From Niallia alba (lineage in GTDB: Bacteria; Bacillota; Bacilli; Bacillales; Cytobacillaceae), in assembly GCF_012933555.1 (NCBI RefSeq), contig NZ_JABBPK010000001.1, forward strand, positions 3,512,001 through 3,576,000: a stretch of DNA of 64,000 bases. The letters are read 5' to 3'. Below the pieces are notes generated by a model. It made no database searches and was not told the DNA's origin. It saw only the letters and a program-made list of their open reading frames with translations. Of this stretch, positions 1 to 7,998 are shown piece by piece (position 1 is the stretch's first letter; each line of letters opens with the position of its first letter). A program made the position numbers and the translations under genes.

Positions 1-653
1 GTTCGCAGCAAAAACTCCATATCCTCGTGCATCTTTTTTTTCCAATCTAGTGAAATGGAATCAGCAATAAGCTTAACACATGCTAACACATATGGCTGGT
101 TAATAGATTGATAGAGACTAGATACATTCAAAACTCCTATCATTTCTTTATGCTGGTTAAAAATTGGCGCGGCAGAACAATTCCATTGTTGAGATGCTTT
201 CGAAAAATGTTCATACCCTCTAACCATCATGGGTTTTTTATATCTTGCCGCGAGACCAATTGCATTAGTTCCCACTTCTATTTCTCCCCATTTTGCTCCT
301 TCTTTAAATCGGATCGTTTCTGCTGCAATGCTAATAGAATTTTCCCCTTCTTTATATAATATGTACCCATCTTTATCTGTTAAAATAATGACAAAACGCC
401 AGCCTCGTAAAAATTTTTGTAAACGCTTAACATTTTGCTTAGCTAAAGTAATTAATAATTCATTTTCTGCCAATCTTTCTTCGAATTCCTCTGGGGTCAA
501 GATACAATCAGTTATGCCATCATGTGGGTTTAAGCCTTTTTGCCGGCAAAGATGCCAAGATTCTTCAATCTCTGGAATTAAATTTGCTGGTTCTAAAGAT
601 CCTTCTTGAATAAATCGTGTCCACACTTCCTTTGTATCTACTTTACCAGTCAT
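1..653 (-). CDS. GAF-domain transcriptional activator, AcoR type (N-terminal part, cut by window edge)
   Basis: Read on the minus strand from an ATG at 653; the frame stays open to base 1, giving 217 residues with the C-terminus outside the window. Residues about 10-45 (WTRFIQEG then PEIEESWHLCRQKG) and the GAF block (EVGTNAIGLA at 127-135, AAPIFNQHKEMIGVLNVSS at 161-179) are the signature layout of AcoR-like sigma-54-dependent activators, which sense a small molecule through GAF and drive a target operon through an AAA+ domain. The AAA+ and HTH parts would lie left of the window, so the sigma-54 link is inference from the family. A strong Shine-Dalgarno (AAGGGGG) sits 6-8 bases before the ATG. 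Target operon unknown. Confidence 0.8.
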   Translation of the reverse strand, partial: MTGKVDTKEVWTRFIQEGSLEPANLIPEIEESWHLCRQKGLNPHDGITDCILTPEEFEERLAENELLITLAKQNVKRLQKFLRGWRFVIILTDKDGYILYKEGENSISIAAETIRFKEGAKWGEIEVGTNAIGLAARYKKPMMVRGYEHFSKASQQWNCSAAPIFNQHKEMIGVLNVSSLYQSINQPYVLACVKLIADSISLDWKKKMHEDMEFLLR

Positions 654-913
654 TAGTATCCCCCTTATTCTCGTTATTACATCGAATCTTTATTTGTATT
701 ATAACAGGAGTACTTTTTTAGTAAAAGGTTTCCGTTCTTACTCTTTGTAACTTATTTACATTAAAAAAAGGATTTGTTACCAAAAAATATTCTTATTTTA
801 AGAATGATCTTTGGGCCAATTGTTATTAAAACGTAATTTCCTTTCAAGCTTCTAATCCACAAGTTTTGGAACCTTGCAGAACATCAGCATGTATGTATAG
901 AGCAATCTATATT
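654..913. other. Intergenic stretch, nothing recognised
   Basis: AT-rich DNA between the start of the AcoR-like gene and the terminator of the ABC cassette. I see no ORF with a ribosome binding site and no clear repeat. It presumably holds the promoter of the AcoR-like gene, but I could not pick one convincingly. Confidence 0.4.
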
Positions 914-982
914 GAAAAAAAGAGAGAAATTTCCCATCAATGGAGACTTTCGTTTCCCCCACTGATGGATAACTTCTCTTTC
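914..982 (-). terminator. Terminator of the GntR/ABC cassette
   Basis: A long imperfect hairpin: AGAGAGAAATTTCCCATCAA on the left pairs with the reverse complement of the CACTGATGGATAACTTCTCT segment on the right. A run of seven A at 914-920 becomes a U-tract in minus-strand RNA. It lies about 80 bases past the stop of the ABC permease gene. Confidence 0.6.
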
Positions 983-1062
983 ACTTACTGGTGGCTTCTC
1001 CAGTTTTTCAGTCTGTTATAGTGATGTACCTACATCTTTTGTTGGCAGTGAAGAATTTTATA

Positions 1063-1668
1063 TTAAAACACTTTTCGCTGGTAAATCACTGTCGCAACTC
1101 CCCATGAGGCTAAATAGACAACAAGAATAAAAATGGTCGCTCCTGTATATAAAGTTGGAAGGGATAAATTGATAATAAAATCTGTTATACTGGTTAAATG
1201 TTCCGCTAGAAAGGTAACGACTCTAGGCCCTATGGCTGATAAAACAAGAAAACTGATAATAACAACTGTTGTAATATAGCCAGGCTTAAGCATATAGAAC
1301 AATGGAAAGGTGAAAGCAGCAAACAGCAAGAAAAAACCACTCCCAACGGCAATATCTGTAAGTGTAAATGGTTTATTAAAAAGAAACAAGGCTGCACTTG
1401 TCAGTAGAATAGACGCTAACATATACACAACTGCTCCAATATAGCGTGATGCAATGATTTCCTTTCGTGTATAAGGTAAGGAATTTAATAATATATTTGT
1501 CTCTGCTTTTTCATCATATGCATATGCATTAAACGGGATAAAAATACTAGCGACGAGAAAAATGAAAACAGAGTCTATATTCATCACAATAAAAAATACG
1601 ATAAAAGGGATAAATACTAAGAGTTGCCTTTTCTGAAGGATTGCATCACGTCTTATTAAATTAAACAT
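1063..1668 (-). CDS. ABC-2 type transporter permease
   Basis: A 201-residue integral membrane protein with about six hydrophobic segments and no signal peptide. It is the membrane half of a small ABC-2 exporter. The opening FNLIRRDAILQKR and the motif LLNSLPYTRKEIIASRY resemble permeases paired with YtrA/YhcF-type GntR regulators in Bacilli. Its start overlaps the end of the ATPase gene by 8 bases, so the two are translationally coupled in a three-gene operon (regulator, ATPase, permease). Substrate cannot be read from sequence; related cassettes respond to cell-envelope stress or antibiotics (inference). Confidence 0.75.
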   Translation of the reverse strand: MFNLIRRDAILQKRQLLVFIPFIVFFIVMNIDSVFIFLVASIFIPFNAYAYDEKAETNILLNSLPYTRKEIIASRYIGAVVYMLASILLTSAALFLFNKPFTLTDIAVGSGFFLLFAAFTFPLFYMLKPGYITTVVIISFLVLSAIGPRVVTFLAEHLTSITDFIINLSLPTLYTGATIFILVVYLASWGVATVIYQRKVF

Positions 1669-2536
1669 ATTGCATTCCTCCTTTTGTGTAGTACATAATA
1701 TCTTCTAATGTCGCATGTTCGATCACAACACTATCACCAAATACCTGATCCACTTCTTTTCGATTATCTGTTAATGCCACAAACCCCGTCGGACCACGAT
1801 TTAGATGAACAAAGCTTTTTTCTGTGTCTCTATCCAGTAAATCTAGTCCTCCCTTAACAACTGCATAGTTCTCTGCGATATCTAGTATTGATTGATTAAA
1901 AATCAATTCTCCTCTTTGTATGAAGGCAATATAATCGGCAATACGATCTAAATCAGTTGTAATATGAGTGGAGAAAAACAAAGTTCGATTACCATCGACC
2001 ATTAACTCTTGTAACAGATTCAACAGTTCTCTCCTAAAGATAGGATCCAAGCCTGCTGTAGGTTCGTCCATAATGATTAATTCGGCATGATGGGATAAAG
2101 CTATTGCTAAAGATGCTTTCATCTGCATTCCTTTTGAAAAAGTCTTAATAGCCTTTTTTTGTGGTAACTCAAATTTTTCTACATAATGATAAAATAATTT
2201 ATCATCCCATTGTTTGTATGCAGGTCCCACAATGCGTTTTATATCGATTAAGTTCAGCCCTTCAAAAAATACATTACCATCATATACAAAGCCAATCCGT
2301 TCCTTTATTGCCTTTTCATGTGTTTGATAATCCAACCCAAAGAGTTTCACTTGGCCAGCATCTGGTTTTAATAAATTCATCATCATCTTAATTGTAGTTG
2401 ATTTCCCAGCTCCATTTTCGCCAATAAAACCCGTTATAAAGCCTTTTTTCACTTCTAAATTTATATTATTAACAGAAAAACCCTTGAATTTCTTCGTGGC
2501 ATTCCTTAACTCCACCACATTTTCCATCCTTCTCAC
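1661..2536 (-). CDS. ABC transporter ATP-binding protein
   Basis: A 291-residue ABC ATPase. Visible motifs are Walker A GENGAGKSTT (residues about 39-48), a variant ABC signature TFSKGMQMKASLAIAL, Walker B LIIMDEPTAGLD, and the H-loop STHIT. The degenerate signature (FSKGM rather than LSGGQ) is common in YtrB/YhcG-type exporter ATPases. The C-terminal ~70 residues are a family-specific extension. The ATG overlaps the stop of the GntR gene by 4 bases; a second in-frame ATG lies 9 bases later (2527). Works with the downstream permease. Confidence 0.85.
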   Translation of the reverse strand: MRRMENVVELRNATKKFKGFSVNNINLEVKKGFITGFIGENGAGKSTTIKMMMNLLKPDAGQVKLFGLDYQTHEKAIKERIGFVYDGNVFFEGLNLIDIKRIVGPAYKQWDDKLFYHYVEKFELPQKKAIKTFSKGMQMKASLAIALSHHAELIIMDEPTAGLDPIFRRELLNLLQELMVDGNRTLFFSTHITTDLDRIADYIAFIQRGELIFNQSILDIAENYAVVKGGLDLLDRDTEKSFVHLNRGPTGFVALTDNRKEVDQVFGDSVVIEHATLEDIMYYTKGGMQYV

Positions 2537-2904
2537 TCCTCATACAAAATATTGAATAACTGCAGTAAATCCTCATATGGCAAGCCGATTTCTTTACTAT
2601 TGGCAATAACAGCACTTAGCTGTTCTTCAATAACCTTTAATTTCTTCTCTCTGATTACATCTAAATTCTGCTCGGCTACAAACGATCCTTTACCAACAAT
2701 CGAGTAAATAAAACCAGCTTTCTCTAATTCTTCATATGCTCGTTTTGTTGTAATCACACTTATTTGCAAGTCTTTAGCTAAGTTGCGTATGGAAGGCAGC
2801 GCTGTTCCTTCCTTTAGTTCCCCTGCTAAGATAGACGATTTAATTTGATTGGTAATTTGTTCATAAATTGGCTCCTTTGAACTGTTCGAAATAATTATTT
2901 GCAT
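2533..2904 (-). CDS. GntR-family transcriptional regulator (YtrA/YhcF-like)
   Basis: A winged-helix GntR DNA-binding domain fills the first ~75 residues: EPIYEQITNQIKSSILAGEL, then LPSIRNLAKDLQISVITTKRAYEELEKAGFI, then GKGSFVAE. A short helical tail follows, as in YtrA-subfamily repressors, with no large effector domain. I place the start at 2904 (MQIIISNSSKEP) because GAGGG lies 6 bases upstream; an in-frame ATG at 2931 is less well placed. It probably represses its own operon through the palindrome at 2937-2969. Confidence 0.85.
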   Translation of the reverse strand: MQIIISNSSKEPIYEQITNQIKSSILAGELKEGTALPSIRNLAKDLQISVITTKRAYEELEKAGFIYSIVGKGSFVAEQNLDVIREKKLKVIEEQLSAVIANSKEIGLPYEDLLQLFNILYEE

Positions 2905-2936
2905 GCTTATCCCTCTTTTTTTATCTTTCATACTTA

Positions 2937-2969
2937 GTATAATGTATATATACTATATATACATTATAC
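2937..2969. promoter_or_regulatory. 33-bp perfect palindrome, likely GntR operator overlapping the promoter
   Basis: Two 16-base arms (left GTATAATGTATATATA) match exactly around a single central C. The arms contain TATAAT on both strands, so the site overlaps a possible -10 box for the minus-strand operon whose first gene starts at 2904. Perfect dyads just upstream of self-regulated GntR genes are usual operators; this role is inferred. Confidence 0.75.
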
Positions 2970-3104
2970 ACAAAATCACCTTATAGTGCAACCGCCATTT
3001 AGATTATTTATGTTATATGGCCACTTACTAAGAATTAACGAATTTTTAAACACCTACATTTAGGCTAATGTGACCGTCAAGTAGAATGAAACAATTTTTG
3101 CTCG

Positions 3105-3869
3105 TTATTTTGAAACACTTTGTTCCCCAAATATGGTAGAACGATGCTTCATACGATAACTATCTTCATTTAAATGAATGATTTCTACTCGATGAAGAAT
3201 TCTATCTAGAATTGCTGTTGTTATAGCTTGATCACCCAATAATTCTCCCCATTCTTTTGGTGCCTTATTAGAGGTCAAGATAATGGAAGACTGATTATAC
3301 AAGTCATTAATTAAATGAAAGAACATATTAGCTTCTTGTTGATCCATTGCCATAAACATTAAGTCATCTATTATGACTAAATCAGCCTCTCTAATTCTTT
3401 TCATTCTTGCCTTTGACTTTCGTGTGATTTCTTCTGTTTTCAGGTTATGAATTAAATCTCCCATTGATGTGAATATCGCTTTATACCCTTGGTTAATAGC
3501 CTCTATTCCTAGGCCTACGGCCAGGTGAGTTTTACCTACACCTGGTGGCCCTAATAAAATTAAATTGTACAGCTGTTCTATCCAAGTTAAATCTTTTAAT
3601 CTATTTAGTTGTTTGTTGCTTAAAGACTTTTGTTCTTTTAAATTAAACTCCTCAAGTGTTTTGCTGAAAGGAAAAGTTGCCCACTTTAATCGGTTGTTTA
3701 GTTGCTTTTCTTCTCTTCGAGTTTGCTCATAAGAAGTGACATCTAACAGGAATTGAGTAAATGAAAGGTCTTTTTGCTCAGCTTCTCTGATCAAATGAGG
3801 GAGATGCTTGGCAGTTTCAACGAGTCTTAACCCTTTCATTATGTCTTGTAATTGTTGGATTTGGCTCAT
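3105..3869 (-). CDS. istB: IS21-family helper ATPase IstB
   Basis: A 254-residue DnaC/IstB-type AAA+ ATPase that assists IstA in transposition. Walker [12 protein letters not shown] lies near residue 108, Walker B ADLVIIDDLMFM near 164-175, and sensor-1 SSIILTSN follows. Length is normal for IstB. The gene is separated from the istA remnant by 2 bases. With IstA truncated it has no partner here unless another IS21 copy supplies one. Confidence 0.9.
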   Translation of the reverse strand: MSQIQQLQDIMKGLRLVETAKHLPHLIREAEQKDLSFTQFLLDVTSYEQTRREEKQLNNRLKWATFPFSKTLEEFNLKEQKSLSNKQLNRLKDLTWIEQLYNLILLGPPGVGKTHLAVGLGIEAINQGYKAIFTSMGDLIHNLKTEEITRKSKARMKRIREADLVIIDDLMFMAMDQQEANMFFHLINDLYNQSSIILTSNKAPKEWGELLGDQAITTAILDRILHRVEIIHLNEDSYRMKHRSTIFGEQSVSK

Positions 3870-3871
3870 CG

Positions 3872-4444
3872 CTATTCAACCTCCATTAAAACCGTGTAAG
3901 TATCTACTTTTCTTTTGTATGCTTCTGTTTCTAAAACCCATTCTGATAGCCTGTTCAAAGTCTTAACTTCTTTCTTTTTATCAATAACTGTTCCATGTAC
4001 CTGGCGCTGACGTTTCACATATGCAATGATATCGCCAAAATCAGTTGCACTGTATAATTTCCTTTTTAAACACTCTGCTAACGCTTTAGTCAGTACTTCG
4101 TTATCGATACCTTTTGTTTCGCGCAAGATGATTTGCAACTGGTCTTTAATGTAACGAGGATTTTTTTCCCTAACCTTCTCTAAATATTTAAAGGCTAGTT
4201 CCTTATCTTCAAATCTCTCAGCCACTGTATTAATGAATGCTCCAACACCTTTTGTACGATCCCTACTATGTTTTTTATCTTTTATTAACATCCCTTTCCC
4301 TTCGGGAATTGAATGTTTTGCAATAATTTCGCCAGTATCAGGTATATAAATAACTAATTCTTTAGTCTCCGTTTCCTTGATACATACTTTTTCATATTTG
4401 TTATAAGTTCCAAGTGGAAGAGAGTACCGATTAGATTGGTAACG
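3872..4444 (-). pseudogene. istA transposase, C-terminal remnant
   Basis: An open frame of about 190 codons reads from near 4444 (YQSNRYSLPLG, then KYEKVCIKETE, then IPDTGEIIAKH, then IKDKKHSRDRTKG) down to 3872. These match the C-terminal third of the intact IstA at 58080-59648. The HTH and the DDE catalytic core are missing. An internal ATG at 4291 is not a real start, because homology continues upstream of it. Confidence 0.85.
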
Positions 4445-4477
4445 GTATGAGTAAAATGTTTGTGGGAGAATAAATAT

Positions 4478-4523
4478 CCTTTTTGTCTAGTTGGGGGACT
4501 CGTCCCCCAACTAGACAAAAAGG
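4478..4523. repeat. 46-bp perfect inverted repeat
   Basis: The arm CCTTTTTGTCTAGTTGGGGG continues two more bases (AC) and is mirrored exactly on the right, with a 2-base loop (22-bp arms). The C/G-rich core next to AAAAAGG runs gives terminator-like character in both directions. It sits at the broken end of the IS21 remnant, between two pieces of mobile DNA. Origin unknown. Confidence 0.85.
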
Positions 4524-4629
4524 CCACCAAGCGAAAGCGCGGTAGCTGGAAAAAATTAAGTATTAAAAAAGAGAGCTTCCTTTTGTAAAGTAGAGTTTGA
4601 CTAGAAAACTACGAAAAGGAGAGGCTCTC

Positions 4630-4698
4630 ATGAATCAATGTAACATAAAAATGCCATCATTAAAAGAATTGGAAAAAACTTATAGGCGTCAAGATTAA
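4630..4698 (+). pseudogene. 22-codon ORF, possible transposase N-terminal remnant
   Basis: A short ORF (MNQCNIKMPSLKELEKTYRR then QD and stop) follows a good Shine-Dalgarno (AAAAGGAGAGG) and a structured leader in which GAGAGC near 4571 pairs with GCTCTC before the ATG. The motif 'MPSLKELE' resembles the start of ISLre2/UPF0236-type transposases, but the resemblance is weak and from memory. The frame stops after 22 codons. I read it as the leftover 5' end of a deleted insertion sequence. Confidence 0.35.
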
Positions 4699-4708
4699 AT
4701 TTAACCAT

Positions 4709-4734
4709 AAAAAAAGAACTTCCTAAGGAAGTTC
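4709..4734 (-). terminator. Terminator of the GGDEF gene
   Basis: Nine-base arms GAACTTCCT and AGGAAGTTC flank a single A. They are preceded on the plus strand by seven A, which become the U-tract of minus-strand RNA. It lies 8 bases after the stop of the GGDEF protein. Confidence 0.85.
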
Positions 4735-4741
4735 AAAACAT

Positions 4742-6457
4742 TTACTTCACATAACTAGCAACTCGGTTTCGCCCAGCTCTTTTCGCCCCTACATATAACG
4801 CTCTATCTGCATGTCTAATTAAAGCTAACGGTTCATCGGCATCTTCAGGAGCACAGGCTAATCCGAGCGATGCGGTAATACTTATCTTTTTTATTTGATT
4901 ACGATCTTCTATAGTTTGTTTAATAACAAATGGTCTAGAAGCAATCATCTTGCGGATAAATTCGGCAAAATCAAGCGCTTCTTTCTTCGCTATATTGCTT
5001 AATAAGATAACAAACTCTTCACCGCCATATCTTGCAACTACTCCATGGTCACCAATGAGATTTTCAATCCTTTTGGCAAAAGCTTTTAAAATCTCATTTC
5101 CTGCCTGATGACCATATTGATCATTTACCGATTTAAAATGGTCAATATCTAACATGATTAGAGCAAGATTGTCCAATTTCTTTTCATTCAATTCAACAAA
5201 CTGTTCACTTAATATTTTTTCAAAATAGCGGTAATTATACAGCTTTGTTAAAGCACATCTTTCACTATTTTCCTTCGTCTGCTCAAAGTATTTGGCATTT
5301 TCTAAAGCAATCGCAAACTGGGTACATAATAAATCTAATACCATTAATTTTATGTCGGCAAATGCCTTCCTTTGTTTGCTCCCAAGTAATAGGACACCAA
5401 TTACTTTATTATTTTTAATAAGCGGCATACATAATACACTTTGAATTCCTTCAGGCATATACCCCTTATTTATTTTCTGCCAATCCTTCTCCGAATGGTA
5501 GGTGCATATTTTCTTTGTGGCTAAAACGGTTCCGCTAATTCCTTCATTTTCTTGCAACGTCTCTGTAAACACAGGTAGCTTCTCTTGTTGCTCTACTCTA
5601 GAAATCATTTCTAATTGATTATTTGCATTTACTTGATGAATAAACACAAAATCAACTTTAAATAATTCATATAGTTTGGCAATGAAAAAATCGACCGTTT
5701 CATTTACATATAAATTTTGCGAAAGTTGATGACCAATTTCTGCCGTTTTCTTTAAATAATCGTTAGCCGTCTGGCTGGAATGATAAAGTTTTAAAATTAG
5801 AGAGATGGAGATAAATGGCACACCAATTAAAATCAGAGCAGCAGGTCCAATATATTGATACATAATATATAACGCTATCCCAACTGGATAGGTGATAATT
5901 GTGGTGAATATTTCCCAGACCAAATCTTTTGTAAGAAAAGGTTGCTTTCTTTTATATATGAACCGATCAATAAAAAAGATACATAAAGTGTTAAGTAATA
6001 AATAAGATATGAGATAAATACTTATTAATCCAAAAGATTTTAGATCGAAGGCTAAATTAAATCCATTTTGACCACCAAGCGTATAGTAAATAACGCCACT
6101 AAAAAAGGAAACAAGGAAAAACATGGTCGAATTCATTGGCATGCGAAAGAGTGTCTTTTTATCTAATTTCGCTTGATATAGGACTGCTAATAACGCGATT
6201 TGTACGAGGATGATTTCGATAAATAATCCAAATATTAAAAAAACAGATAGGGTAGCCCATTGTAAGAAAAATACGGGGGTACCATTTATCATCATCGGCA
6301 TACTTGCAACAACTGTCATAAATAATAAAAAGGCAAGAATTTCCCATTCATTTCCGCGAATTTGCGGTGAATACATATGATAAGAGAACCACAAACCGAA
6401 AGAGAGAACAAGTGTCCAAACTATCCATATTAATTTTTTATCGCTTGGTTTAGCCAT
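4742..6457 (-). CDS. Membrane-anchored GAF-GGDEF diguanylate cyclase
   Basis: A 571-residue protein. Residues 8-225 form about six to seven membrane segments, 245-390 a GAF domain, and 400-565 a GGDEF domain. The catalytic loop is RYGGEEF (476-482) and the metal-binding segment is MLDIDHFKSVND (435-446), so the cyclase looks active and should make c-di-GMP from two GTP at the membrane. The inhibitory I-site arginine/aspartate pair expected just before the GGEEF loop is absent (the segment reads LIGDHGVVARY), so product inhibition through this site is unlikely. The start is supported by AAAGGGGAG upstream. Single-gene unit with its own terminator. Ligand of GAF unknown. Confidence 0.9.
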   Translation of the reverse strand: MAKPSDKKLIWIVWTLVLSFGLWFSYHMYSPQIRGNEWEILAFLLFMTVVASMPMMINGTPVFFLQWATLSVFLIFGLFIEIILVQIALLAVLYQAKLDKKTLFRMPMNSTMFFLVSFFSGVIYYTLGGQNGFNLAFDLKSFGLISIYLISYLLLNTLCIFFIDRFIYKRKQPFLTKDLVWEIFTTIITYPVGIALYIMYQYIGPAALILIGVPFISISLILKLYHSSQTANDYLKKTAEIGHQLSQNLYVNETVDFFIAKLYELFKVDFVFIHQVNANNQLEMISRVEQQEKLPVFTETLQENEGISGTVLATKKICTYHSEKDWQKINKGYMPEGIQSVLCMPLIKNNKVIGVLLLGSKQRKAFADIKLMVLDLLCTQFAIALENAKYFEQTKENSERCALTKLYNYRYFEKILSEQFVELNEKKLDNLALIMLDIDHFKSVNDQYGHQAGNEILKAFAKRIENLIGDHGVVARYGGEEFVILLSNIAKKEALDFAEFIRKMIASRPFVIKQTIEDRNQIKKISITASLGLACAPEDADEPLALIRHADRALYVGAKRAGRNRVASYVK

Positions 6458-6655
6458 TCTCTCTCCCCTTTCATTTATACAAATTGGCTTATTATTTTAT
6501 ATTTTAGTCGACTAATAACAAATTCTATCCTTCTATTATTTCTTTAAAGAGAATATTTTACCATATTCTTAAAATTCCCAAATTTCAAACCTGATAAATA
6601 TATACTACTCTACTCTTTTCTATTCTAATAATCTATATATTTTTTTGCGGTATAA

Positions 6656-7957
6656 TTATTTCTTGAAATTTTTCCAAAATGCCTTCACTTCTGAAATAAA
6701 GTATAAAGAACCGGTTATAAGTAACATATTTTCTTCTTCTAATCTTTCTAATTGCTTGAGTATTGCTTCTTTCCAGTTATCGTTCTGCTCCTTCAATAGA
6801 TGGTTGCTTTCTTCATATAATAGAGTGCTTGGAGAAGCTCTTGGATAATCAAATGTCACAAATGTAATAGTTGTTGCAACTTGATCCAATTTCGCAATCA
6901 TTTTATCTGTTTTTTTATCAGAAAGCGCAGCAAATATAATGTTTATGTTCTTTTCAGGATAGCGCTTGACTAGGACATCTACTAACGCTTCTACTCCCTC
7001 TTCATTATGAGCACCATCTACTACGACAAAAGGACTTTTTGAAATAATTTCAAAGCGACCAGGCCACTTAGACTGAAATAATCCTTTTCGAATACTATCT
7101 TCATTAATAGATTCGAACATATCACGCAATAATTGTGCACCGATAACTGCCAACGATGCATTTTCTACTTGGTGCTTACCAAACATAGTTATTTGCAAAT
7201 CTGTCCATCGGAAGAGCGGTGACTTTAACACAAAAGACTCACAGGATGGTTTTGAATAGTATTCATCAATAGTAAAATCCTTATCTAATAAATAGATAGG
7301 AGCTTCCATTTCATTTGCCTGTTTTACAATTACATTTTGGGCATCTATTTGTTTAACTGCTGCAATAATCGGTGTTTTCTTTTTAATAATTCCAGCTTTC
7401 TCAAATGCAATTTGGGCATAAGTGTCTCCCAAAATTGCTGTATGGTCTAAACCGATACTTGTAATAATAGAAAGTAATGGCGAGATAATATTGGTTGAAT
7501 CAAATCGACCTCCCAATCCTACCTCATAAATAACGATATCCATTTTATTCATGTAAGCAAAATAATAGAAAGACATTGCGGTAATAATTTCAAATTCTGT
7601 TGGTCCGCCAATTTCCATTTTGTCCATTTCTTCTACGATCGGAAACAATTTATTTGCTAATGATAAAATTTCTTCATCGCTAATTGGTTTCCCGTTCACA
7701 CTGATTCTTTCATTGAATTGTTCTATGTAGGGAGATGTAAAAGTTCCAACTGTTAATCCTGCCTGTTGAAGAATATTTCTTAAGTAGGTAACAGTAGATC
7801 CCTTTCCATTTGTTCCACCTATATGAACTGTTTTTATCTGTTTTTCTGGATGGTTTAACTTCTCCATCATCATTTCCATTCTTGTTAACCCAGGCTTTAT
7901 TCCAAAACGCAAACGAGAATGAATCCAATTTAATGCTTCTTCATAACTATGAAACAT
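6656..7957 (-). CDS. folC: Bifunctional folylpolyglutamate synthase/dihydrofolate synthase
   Basis: A 433-residue Mur-ligase-fold enzyme that adds glutamate to dihydropteroate and folates, using ATP in the cytoplasm. The P-loop is GTNGKGST (residues 47-54). Other family markers are FTSPYIEQFNERI, PTEFEIITAMSF, EVGLGGRFDSTN and VVDGAHN. Length is normal. In B. subtilis it is directly downstream of valS; here an IS4-family element (7999-9403) has inserted 42 bases before its ATG, so read-through from valS is probably lost and folC may depend on its own or an IS-borne promoter (inference). Confidence 0.97.
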   Translation of the reverse strand: MFHSYEEALNWIHSRLRFGIKPGLTRMEMMMEKLNHPEKQIKTVHIGGTNGKGSTVTYLRNILQQAGLTVGTFTSPYIEQFNERISVNGKPISDEEILSLANKLFPIVEEMDKMEIGGPTEFEIITAMSFYYFAYMNKMDIVIYEVGLGGRFDSTNIISPLLSIITSIGLDHTAILGDTYAQIAFEKAGIIKKKTPIIAAVKQIDAQNVIVKQANEMEAPIYLLDKDFTIDEYYSKPSCESFVLKSPLFRWTDLQITMFGKHQVENASLAVIGAQLLRDMFESINEDSIRKGLFQSKWPGRFEIISKSPFVVVDGAHNEEGVEALVDVLVKRYPEKNINIIFAALSDKKTDKMIAKLDQVATTITFVTFDYPRASPSTLLYEESNHLLKEQNDNWKEAILKQLERLEEENMLLITGSLYFISEVKAFWKNFKK

Positions 7958-7998
7958 TGCTACACCCTCTTATAAGATTAATGATTGTTATTGTACAT

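Larger units (their letters stand above)
3069..4444 (-). mobile_element. IS21-family element, truncated
   Basis: The left terminus reads TGTGACCGTCAAGTAG at 3069-3084 and resembles the IS21-family end at 59783 (TGTGACTGCTAAACTAG, minus strand). It contains an intact istB and only the C-terminal part of istA. Coding homology stops near 4444, where unrelated DNA begins. No second terminal repeat is seen, so the element is immobile on its own. Its proteins are related to, but clearly different from, those of the copy at 57556-59783. Confidence 0.8.
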
